This document shows, one piece after another, positions 58,429 to 64,000 of a stretch of 64,000 nt of DNA. The position numbers were made by a program, and so were the translations under genes. The first letter of the stretch is position 1. Every line of letters starts with the position of its first letter. Origin of the DNA: Bacillota bacterium (GTDB taxonomy: Bacteria > Bacillota > UBA4882 > UBA8346); NCBI GenBank assembly GCA_023435225.1, contig JAEYRX010000096.1:62001-126000 (forward strand), read 5' to 3'. The notes below the pieces were generated by a model. It was not told the DNA's origin, made no database searches, and worked only from the letters and a program-made list of their open reading frames with translations.

Positions 58429-58638
58429 GGTTCCTACGCGACACTCGACGATTCCTACCGGAATCTCACCGGTTCCTACGGGATGCTTAATGGTTCCTAC
58501 CGGCTGCACTGAGGTTCCTACCAAGTGCGGAATAATTCCTACGTGACTCCCAATGGTTCCTACCAAGTACTCAACGATTCCTACGCGACTCCCAATGATT
58601 CCTACGGGGCGCTTAATGTTTCCTATAGGGTTGTTAAT
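58429..58638. repeat. 21-bp tandem repeat, 10 degenerate units
   Basis: Ten units of 21 bp, each with the core GGTTCCTAC (or GATTCCTAC, AATTCCTAC) followed by 12 variable bases that often end in CAAT or TAAT. Read on the plus strand each unit is seven codons (…N-x-S-Y-x-x-P/L). Units differ at several positions, so it is an old or diverging array. No spacers as in CRISPR. Confidence 0.9.
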
Positions 58639-58877
58639 GATTTATCCGGATGGTTCGTCGAGATTTTCAAGTTGCTTATAAATTTTCCTGTCGCTGGATT
58701 TTTTTACTATTCGTGGTTGAAAACTATTTTCCTGCAAAAATTAACTTACTATTTTAAATAGACTGTATATTCTAAATAAACAAACTAAGATTCATTGTTG
58801 AAATTGTATGAGAGTCATAAAAAAATTTTTCCCTAGAAGAAAAAATATACTTACGGGAAATATTATATTCTATACAT

Positions 58878-58890
58878 GAACGTATGTTCG
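58878..58890 (+). promoter_or_regulatory. LexA box before the restriction-modification genes
   Basis: GAACGTATGTTCG fits GAAC-N4-GTTC. It lies between a weak -35 (TATACA, 58873-58876 region) and a -10-like TTAAAAT (58893-58899), and 108 bases upstream of the methyltransferase start. A second box of this type is at 2589. Confidence 0.65.
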
Positions 58891-58998
58891 TGTTAAAATG
58901 AAATAAGAAAATTTATTCCAGTTTTTTATCAAATGTGATATTATAAATGGCAGAATACCTGCCGAAATCAAATATGAAGGGAAATGGGAGGTATCCAA

Positions 58999-60126
58999 AT
59001 GGACAAACTTACTTGTATTGATTTATTTGCTGGTGCTGGCGGCCTGTCCGAAGGGTTTAAAATGGCTGGATTTAATATTTTAGCGGCTAATGATTTTGAT
59101 GAATTTTGTTCAAAAACATACATATTAAATCACCCTGAAACAGTATTTATTGAAGGCCCTATTCAGCAAATATCACCACAAGATATTTTGGATAAAGTTC
59201 AGTTAAAAGCCGGAGAACTTGATTGTCTCATTGGCGGGCCACCGTGCCAAGCTTTTAGTGTATACAATCATCAGCGGGGAATGCATGATGAACGGTCAGG
59301 TCTATTTCGCGAATATCTCCGGATAGTTGAAGGGTTATTACCGAAATTTGTTGTAATGGAAAATGTTCCAGGGATGACATCTGTAGAAAAAGGGAGGGCT
59401 GTTAAAGAGATTGAATTAGGCCTTTCTAAGCTTGGTTATCATATTGAACATAGAATTCTTAAAGCTGAAGAATATGGTGTACCTCAAGAACGAAGACGTA
59501 TTATTTTTATTGCTACTAGATTAAATCAGGATATTATTTGGCCTTCTCCCACTCATGGAGGGAAAAAACCATTTGTAACTGTATGGGATGCGATTGGAGA
59601 TTTGCCTATATTAAATAATGGTGAAGGTGAAGAAATACAAGACTATACTTTTGATCCATTTAGTGATTTTCAATTATGGGCAAGGGATAAATCATTTAAA
59701 GTTTTTAATCATACCGCACCTATTCTTTCACAAATAAACCTGCAAAGGCTTAAGCATATTCCCCAAGGAGGAAGCTGGCGTGATATCCCGTTTGATCTTC
59801 TCCCTTCTGGAATGAAACAAGCACGGCGTTCTGACCATACTAAAAGATATGGCAGACTTCATCCTAAAGGTCTTTCATGTACTATTTTGACCAAATGTGA
59901 TCCCCATTGGGGTGCTTTCTTTCATCCAAATCAAGACAGAGCTTTATCAGTAAGAGAAGCAGCCCGGTTGCAATCATTTCCAGACAGAATTCAATTCCTC
60001 GGGCCAAAAGCTGAACAATACCGTCAAGTTGGTAATGCTGTACCGCCCTTACTTGCTTTCGTAATTGCTAAAAGTATTTACGAATCTCTTAATCAATCGA
60101 AGGGGGAGTTGGGAGTTGCCTTATAA
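58999..60126 (+). CDS. DNA (cytosine-5) methyltransferase
   Basis: 375 aa from ATG 58999 (GGGAGG 7 bases before; ATG 58984 precedes that site). Canonical motifs in order: I LFAGAGGLSEGF, IV GGPPCQAFS with catalytic C83, VI ENVPGMT (E121), VIII PQERRRIIFIA, IX VREAARLQSFPD, X QVGNAVPPLLA. It has a short target-recognition region, so its recognition site cannot be read. The gene directly following encodes a NotI-like endonuclease, so the pair is a type II restriction-modification system. A LexA box upstream suggests DNA-damage control. Confidence 0.95.
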   Translation: MDKLTCIDLFAGAGGLSEGFKMAGFNILAANDFDEFCSKTYILNHPETVFIEGPIQQISPQDILDKVQLKAGELDCLIGGPPCQAFSVYNHQRGMHDERSGLFREYLRIVEGLLPKFVVMENVPGMTSVEKGRAVKEIELGLSKLGYHIEHRILKAEEYGVPQERRRIIFIATRLNQDIIWPSPTHGGKKPFVTVWDAIGDLPILNNGEGEEIQDYTFDPFSDFQLWARDKSFKVFNHTAPILSQINLQRLKHIPQGGSWRDIPFDLLPSGMKQARRSDHTKRYGRLHPKGLSCTILTKCDPHWGAFFHPNQDRALSVREAARLQSFPDRIQFLGPKAEQYRQVGNAVPPLLAFVIAKSIYESLNQSKGELGVAL

Positions 60127-60943
60127 CCCGCTAGATGTCATTTGTGAGATATTGGGCCAGCCTGCTAGCCAAATGACTAATCCAGTTAATGCGGATTATC
60201 AATGCCCATTTTGTAATTCAAAATGCATTAAGCGAAGCCAGCGTTTAGAAGGGCCGTTTCCAGTATGTATGGTTTATCGCAACCATAAACTATCTGATAA
60301 AACCATTAAGGAACCTGTTATTGTTTGTCCTAAAAGGTTTTATGAAGCGGATTTATTTAAGGATGTAATAAAACATGCCTGGATCGATTATAATCCGTCA
60401 AATCCTAAATTTGTTCATGAAATTCGGATGGGAGAAGTAGGCAATGTAGATTTTGTTGTAGTTGATGTAGGAATAACTGATTCTAGACCGGAAATTAGGA
60501 ACTTTATTTCAGTTGAACTTCAAGCAGTTGATATTACAGGTACTTATGAACCAGCATACTCTTCGATAGTTCTTTCCAAACCTTTAGAAAGTAAACCAAT
60601 TTATAATTTTAATTATGCAAATGTCCGGAAAAGATTTATTACCCAATTAATAAGTAAAGGATTTTTTCATCATCATTGGGAAACAAAAATTGTAGCTATA
60701 GTTCAAGATATTATATATGATAACATTAAGCAAGCTATCAAATTCTCTGATGCCAAAATTGAAGAGAGCAATATATTATTTATGCAATATCAGTTGGTTA
60801 AAACCAATGGGGAATATCACCTTCAATTTAAAGATATTACCGGAACTACGCACTCAAACCTTATGATGGGGGCATTATATGCCCAAGTTCCTTCTAAAGA
60901 AGACTTCTGCAAAAGAATTTTGTCACAATTGTCTAGGAATTGA
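60116..60943 (+). CDS. NotI-like type II restriction endonuclease
   Basis: About 275 aa from TTG 60116 (GGGGGAG upstream), overlapping the methyltransferase stop by 11 bases. The N-terminal metal-binding fold shows cysteines at 30, 33, 37, 51 and 71 (CPFCNSKCIKR, VCMVYR, VCPKRFYE), like the Cys4 iron site of NotI. The catalytic core has D112 (GNVDFVVV) and E134-x-Q136 (SVELQAVD). The spacings of 22 and 2 residues equal those between D160, E182 and Q184 of NotI. The recognition sequence is not known; family members cut long GC-rich sites. Confidence 0.82.
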   Translation: MPYNPLDVICEILGQPASQMTNPVNADYQCPFCNSKCIKRSQRLEGPFPVCMVYRNHKLSDKTIKEPVIVCPKRFYEADLFKDVIKHAWIDYNPSNPKFVHEIRMGEVGNVDFVVVDVGITDSRPEIRNFISVELQAVDITGTYEPAYSSIVLSKPLESKPIYNFNYANVRKRFITQLISKGFFHHHWETKIVAIVQDIIYDNIKQAIKFSDAKIEESNILFMQYQLVKTNGEYHLQFKDITGTTHSNLMMGALYAQVPSKEDFCKRILSQLSRN

Positions 60944-60949
60944 TTTAAA

Positions 60950-61162
60950 ATGCCTGATTGTATCACCAAAGAACGGCGAAGCCATAATATGTCACAAATA
61001 AAAAGCTCTGGCACAAAGCCGGAGCTGCAATTATTTATTTTGCTAGAAGAAATGTTTCCTGATAAAGAGATTATTAAATATTTTAAAGATATTTCCGGCA
61101 AGCCTGATGCATTAATTCCCGAATTATTTTTTTACTTTAGAAGATTTTTAATTAACTCTTAA
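60950..61162 (+). pseudogene. Truncated Vsr-type mismatch endonuclease
   Basis: 70 residues matching the start of very-short-patch repair endonucleases: TKERRSHNMSQIKSSGTKPEL, then GKPDALIPELF. The protein ends where VDGCFWHGC and the rest of the ~140-aa enzyme should follow, so it lacks the catalytic site. The junction lies at the 3' end of the XRE regulator gene, which suggests a recombination breakpoint. An intact Vsr is normally linked to C5-methyltransferases, as in this system, to repair T:G mismatches from deamination of 5-methylcytosine. Confidence 0.8.
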
Positions 61163-61487
61163 ATTTATTCTTTGCTAATACCGACTCAATGACTCCCTTT
61201 ATCAAATTTCTATCTTCCTCACCCAATTTATCGACTTCTTCAAAGTATTTGAATAACTGCATATCTCTAAAAATATATTTTTTTTGATTTCCCGATTCAT
61301 CCATTAAATAATCTATCGTAACGCCAAACACTTCGGCGAATTTAGCTAAAGCATCTACCGATGGAGCAAAAACACTCCGTTCATACCGACTGATATTTTG
61401 AGGCTGCATATTTAATTTTTTGGCTAATTGGGCTTGAGACCAGCCTTTTTCCTGCCGTAATTTTTTAATTTTTTCCGATATTTTCAT
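61152..61487 (-). CDS. XRE-family HTH regulator
   Basis: 111 aa counted from ATG 61487; a longer frame to 61523 would start inside the promoter. N-terminal HTH_3: KLRQEKGWSQAQLAKKLNMQPQNISRYE-type residues (in part SQAQLAKKLNMQPQNIS), then a helix with FGVTIDYLMDES. The C-terminal part is charged helical (FEEVDKLGEEDRNLIKGVIE). Common as a regulator of phage, restriction or mobile genes. No ribosome site is seen and the message looks leaderless (see promoter). It borders the truncated vsr. Confidence 0.87.
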   Translation of the reverse strand: MKISEKIKKLRQEKGWSQAQLAKKLNMQPQNISRYERSVFAPSVDALAKFAEVFGVTIDYLMDESGNQKKYIFRDMQLFKYFEEVDKLGEEDRNLIKGVIESVLAKNKFKS

Positions 61488-61493
61488 GTTTAA

Positions 61494-61523
61494 AGTGTAG
61501 CATAAACAGATAAAGAATATCAA
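61494..61523 (-). promoter_or_regulatory. Promoter of the XRE gene, leaderless transcript
   Basis: Minus strand: TTGATA (complement of 61518-61523), 18-bp spacer, TACACT (complement of 61494-61499). The ATG follows 6 bases after the -10, so transcription should begin at or very near the start codon. Confidence 0.6.
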
Positions 61524-61527
61524 TCAT

Positions 61528-61731
61528 TTGCGATTGACAAGTGTAGTCTTCTTCCACCGGCTCCTTAAAAAACTTCCTCCGGAAGACCGGGATACACTAG
61601 ACCAATATAGTTCCGAGTATTGCCAACAACTAAACCGGCAGGATGAGATCTTATACAGCCGGGGGCTATTTGATGGAATTTATTTGTGCCGGTGGATTGA
61701 GAGGATTGGGAGGGGAGAGGAAAAGATTTAG
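61528..61731 (+). CDS. Small protein of unknown function (67 aa), perhaps N-terminally truncated
   Basis: The frame carries a plausible protein: LKKLPPEDRDTLDQYSSEYCQQLNRQDEI, then YSRGLFDGIYLCRWIERIG, resembling small helical proteins (DUF6809-like) found near phage-type genes in Bacillota. The first residues are from TTG 61528 and look non-genuine (MRLTSVVFF), and no ribosome site precedes. Either the true start is lost or the N-terminus was cut by rearrangement next to the XRE promoter. Charge and helix content support coding. Confidence 0.4.
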   Translation: MRLTSVVFFHRLLKKLPPEDRDTLDQYSSEYCQQLNRQDEILYSRGLFDGIYLCRWIERIGRGEEKI

Positions 61732-61827
61732 ATGGTGTCATGAAGCCTATTGGACCCTTTGTCCCGGCAAAGGGAAAACCACCATCCTCTGCTGCAAAGT
61801 TCGGTAACTATCAGGTTATATCAAGCG

Positions 61828-61890
61828 TTTAGACTACGAAGCATGGTGGTTGCCCATTTAAGGGGCGAGGGGTCGCTTCTAAGCATCTTT
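61828..61890 (+). repeat. Hairpin repeat flanking a DUF4160/DUF2442 cassette, copy 1
   Basis: About 63 bp, nearly the same as 62565-62628. It has two potential hairpins: TTGCCC pairing with GGGCGA (one wobble), and GCTTCTAAGC. Upstream a perfect CCCTTTG/CAAAGGG hairpin lies at 61755-61774, and ACCACCAT (61787-61794) can pair with ATGGTGGT inside the repeat. Confidence 0.65.
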
Positions 61891-61927
61891 GATAGACCAA
61901 GTATTTTATTTAAGAAATCTGCAAAAC

Positions 61928-62188
61928 TTAATTATACTTCATCGGAAACCGTTCCGGATGTTCAATAATTTCTGCGGTTAGGTCAACGTCAAGCTCCGGC
62001 CAATAGAAATGAGAGGGAGATGGTTCTTCAACTTTTAGAATTTTACTAACCGGAACATCTTTAAACCAGGGAAAGTGTTCGTAAGAAAGGAATAACTCCT
62101 TATCTCCCGTTAGAAGCCAAATACCATGATTTGAAATATTAGTTATTTCAGTTGTGAAAGTGTTCTCTCCAAGCGTTTTTGATCTCAT
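61928..62188 (-). CDS. DUF2442 protein
   Basis: 86 aa with the DUF2442 signature: TTEITNISNHGIWLLTGDKELFLSYEHFPWF and later EEPSPSHFYWPELDVDLTAE. Members pair with DUF4160 proteins and are suspected toxin-antitoxin partners without proven activity. The start overlaps the DUF4160 3' end by 41 bases. The two are co-oriented and share a promoter upstream of 62387. Confidence 0.85.
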   Translation of the reverse strand: MRSKTLGENTFTTEITNISNHGIWLLTGDKELFLSYEHFPWFKDVPVSKILKVEEPSPSHFYWPELDVDLTAEIIEHPERFPMKYN

Positions 62189-62387
62189 CGTAATGCTCCT
62201 CTATTAAATTTTCTATCTCCTTTAACTGTGGACGTGATAGATGATAGTTATTTGCCAATTCAATATCCGGCTCCATCCAATATTTCGCCTCTCCGTCATT
62301 ACAAATAACATGTACATGCATTCGTGTTTCTTCACGAGAGAAGAAAAAGAACCGGTATCCTTTTTCTTTAAATATAGTAGGACTCAT
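62148..62387 (-). CDS. DUF4160 protein
   Basis: 79 aa with the DUF4160 core: GYRFFFFSREETRMHVHVICNDGEAKYW, ending in EPDIELANNYHLSRPQL and KNAWREHF. The R-x-H-V-H-V motif is conserved in this family. The DUF4160-DUF2442 pair is common in mobile and accessory regions. First gene of the pair; the next 310 bp upstream hold only the second hairpin repeat and the terminator of the flanking gene. Confidence 0.87.
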   Translation of the reverse strand: MSPTIFKEKGYRFFFFSREETRMHVHVICNDGEAKYWMEPDIELANNYHLSRPQLKEIENLIEEHYDEIKNAWREHFHN

Positions 62388-62564
62388 ATTTTATCACACC
62401 TTGTCGAAACCCTAAATTAATTGTTCTTCTATATTGATAAATTGTCAACAATTAGATCATAACATGAAAAGAAAAGAAAAACTATAGATGGATTTTATAA
62501 AAACTCTAAATAGATAACCACTATTTTCTATAGTAAAAGCACCAATTGCTAAACCCGTAATTCT

Positions 62565-62628
62565 TTTAGACTTCGGAGCATGGTGGTTGCCCATATTCAG
62601 GGGCAAGGGGTCGCCTTTAGGCCCTTTT
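62565..62628 (+). repeat. Hairpin repeat flanking a DUF4160/DUF2442 cassette, copy 2
   Basis: Direct copy of 61828-61890, ~78% identical by eye over 64 bp, with a perfectly conserved GCATGGTGGTTGCCCAT core. Hairpins TTGCCC/GGGCAA and GCCTTTAGGC are kept, with base changes that preserve pairing relative to copy 1. The remainder of the gap (62388-62564) shows nothing clear. Confidence 0.65.
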
Positions 62629-62651
62629 AAATCAACACATTATTCACTAAA

Positions 62652-62675
62652 AAGGCTGCCCTCCCGGACAGCCTT
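62652..62675 (-). terminator. Terminator of the 5'-nucleotidase gene
   Basis: Minus-strand stem AAGGCTG/CAGCCTT with a 10-nt loop followed by TTT. Located 22 bases after the stop codon. Confidence 0.8.
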
Positions 62676-62697
62676 CATTCTTAACTGATCAAATTGA

Positions 62698-64000
62698 TTA
62701 AGCCGCATCCTTCAGCGCCAATTTACCACTGCTTTGATATCCTTTATAAACCGGTTTAATTACTTTCAGTTTTTTCACGTATTCAATGATGGAATCCCGG
62801 ACCGGGATGCCGGTGTCTTTAATCTCCTTGCCCTGTTTTAGTACGGTGTAATTATCACCACCGCTAAACATGAAATCGTTGGCGACCACGGTGTAATATT
62901 GATTTGGATCTAGTGGCGCTCCATTTTCCATTACTACATCCAGGATTCTTTGACCAAAAGGTTTGGAAAGATCATAGCTAACATACACTCCGGATAGCTG
63001 ACCAAAACTGATTTTCTCATTTCCCAAGCCGTTTTCAATAGCTTCCCGTACTTGAGCGCCGGTAAGTCTAGCGACTACCATGGTATTATCAAAGGGCATT
63101 AATCCATACATGGTTCCCACGGTTAAATCGCCTTTAGAAATTGAAGTCCGTAAACCACCGCCGTTCTGGATGGCTATTTGGGCTCCGGTTTTTTGACGCA
63201 TAATATCGCAGACCCATTCGCCCATTAAAGAAGGGCTTTTGGTATCATGGTTAATATCTACGGTAGCGGTACCGATTTTTTCATTTAAAATCGGAGCCAC
63301 TTGGGCCAAGTATTTTTTATAAATTGCCTTGGTATTTTCATCTTCATGCAAGGTGTTGGTTCTAGTATAAAGATTATCCAGGGTGGCTGTAGTATAAAGC
63401 GGTTGTTTAATTTCATTTTTGAAGATAAAGGTTAGTTTACCGATAGTCCGGCCGTTATAATAGGCCATTACAAATGGGATATAGCCTATTTTACCGCTAA
63501 GAGCCAGGTGTGAATGACCGGCAAAAATCCCATCCAATCCTTGTACATTGCCTAAAGCAGCAAGTTCACCGGTTACCGCACCGGATTTATCGACTTCCGC
63601 ACCTAAATGGGTTAGGGCAATTACGATGTCGGCGCCTTTTTCCCGGACTTCTTTAGTATATTGGTCTAAGATAATTACCGGATCTTTAAATTCCAGATCT
63701 TTAACGTTCTCCGGCAGTGTTTTAAAAGCGGTCTCCGGAGTGGTTAGACCGATGAAAGCGATTTTTACACCGGCAACTTCAACAATTTTGTATGGTTTAG
63801 CATAACTGACCGGTTGATTGGTATTACGGTCATAGATATTAGCGGCTAAAAACTCAAATCCGCCATCAGCCGCCCAGCCGAGGATCCGATTCACACCCCA
63901 ATCAAATTCGTGGTTGCCAATAGCCGAGGCAAGCAGACCGGCTTCTTTTAAACATGCTGCCACTGGTTTTCCATATAAAAGATTTGATTCGGCGCTTCCT
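62698..64000 (-). CDS. 5'-nucleotidase/UshA-like metallophosphoesterase (N-terminus outside window)
   Basis: The frame is open to the right edge; 434 codons are visible. The metallophosphoesterase part shows IGNHEFDWG, VIALTHLGAEVD and GIFAGHSHLAL. The C-terminal 5_nucleotid_C domain has QNGGGLRTSISKGDLTVG, MPFDNTMVVARLTG, and ANDFMFSGGDNYTVL. Secreted enzymes of this type hydrolyse nucleotides or cyclic nucleotides outside the membrane. A signal peptide cannot be checked because the N-terminus is missing. Terminator downstream. Confidence 0.93.
   Translation of the reverse strand, partial: GSAESNLLYGKPVAACLKEAGLLASAIGNHEFDWGVNRILGWAADGGFEFLAANIYDRNTNQPVSYAKPYKIVEVAGVKIAFIGLTTPETAFKTLPENVKDLEFKDPVIILDQYTKEVREKGADIVIALTHLGAEVDKSGAVTGELAALGNVQGLDGIFAGHSHLALSGKIGYIPFVMAYYNGRTIGKLTFIFKNEIKQPLYTTATLDNLYTRTNTLHEDENTKAIYKKYLAQVAPILNEKIGTATVDINHDTKSPSLMGEWVCDIMRQKTGAQIAIQNGGGLRTSISKGDLTVGTMYGLMPFDNTMVVARLTGAQVREAIENGLGNEKISFGQLSGVYVSYDLSKPFGQRILDVVMENGAPLDPNQYYTVVANDFMFSGGDNYTVLKQGKEIKDTGIPVRDSIIEYVKKLKVIKPVYKGYQSSGKLALKDAA

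Noticed and set aside
58525..58761. Plus-strand frame with heptapeptide repeats (NDSYATP type)
   Set aside because: It is a translation of the 21-bp tandem repeat and its flank, with no ribosome site; I treat the array as non-coding.

Overview
The window looks like part of the chromosome of an anaerobic, probably spore-forming Bacillota. The base composition is AT-rich and ribosome binding sites are strong GGAGG types. There is a Bacillus-type large SRP RNA with an Alu domain, a spoVG gene behind a sigma-H-like promoter, LexA boxes of the Gram-positive GAAC-N4-GTTC type, and many 4Fe-4S and thiol proteins. No rRNA, CRISPR array or intact transposase gene was seen.

Layout. 1-7.3 kb: 3' end of glgA, a GalT-like gene, tRNA-Thr, an SOS-type promoter before a 66-aa gene, leuCDB (minus strand), heptanucleotide repeat arrays, and an HTH-methyltransferase fusion. 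7.6-9.9 kb: a compact minus-strand operon of a ParM-like actin, an Hfq/Sm-like protein and an unknown protein. 10.4-16 kb: cell envelope operon ftsE-ftsX-envC-like-ctpA-yibQ-like. 16-21 kb: small genes, SRP RNA, ispE, GntR regulator, MobA-like nucleotidyltransferase, spoVG.

21-39.4 kb is a metal and metalloid island. Its centre is a MarR-hgcA-hgcB operon: HgcA has the NVWCAAGK cap helix and a membrane domain, and HgcB has two 4Fe-4S motifs plus the extra cysteines. These are the signature genes of mercury methylation. Around them lie a C_GCAxxG_C_C protein, a DGC protein, an ArsR-thioredoxin-ArsP-ferredoxin-thioredoxin-CcdA run, a likely NiCo-type riboswitch before a P-type ATPase, three methyltransferases, and a second ArsR with an Acr3 arsenite pump. 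Several genes here are broken (a truncated metallophosphoesterase copy, a truncated CGGC protein, a frameshifted ApbA/PanE), which points to recent gain and loss.

39.4-58.4 kb holds a TetR-controlled membrane methyltransferase, then a beta-glucan-type glycoside hydrolase cluster (one clan-A GH lipoprotein, three GH16 genes of which one is dead, two GH5, a serine-hydrolase-like pseudoenzyme, a PAF-acetylhydrolase-like lipoprotein). It includes two paralogous membrane-anchored LuxR regulators and is followed by a large hybrid histidine kinase. 58.4-64 kb: a 21-bp tandem repeat, then a C5 methyltransferase plus NotI-like endonuclease behind a LexA box, a truncated vsr, an XRE regulator with an apparently leaderless message, a DUF4160/DUF2442 pair flanked by two copies of a hairpin repeat, and the C-terminal part of a 5'-nucleotidase.

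Repeats worth noting: a TA-flanked ~100-bp palindromic element in two copies (16.5 and 42.1 kb), an IS1182-like-ended 227-bp element (3.0 kb), heptamer arrays (6.2-6.5 kb) and a 116-bp inverted repeat (54.9 kb). All functions are inferred from reading the translated sequence; no database search was run.
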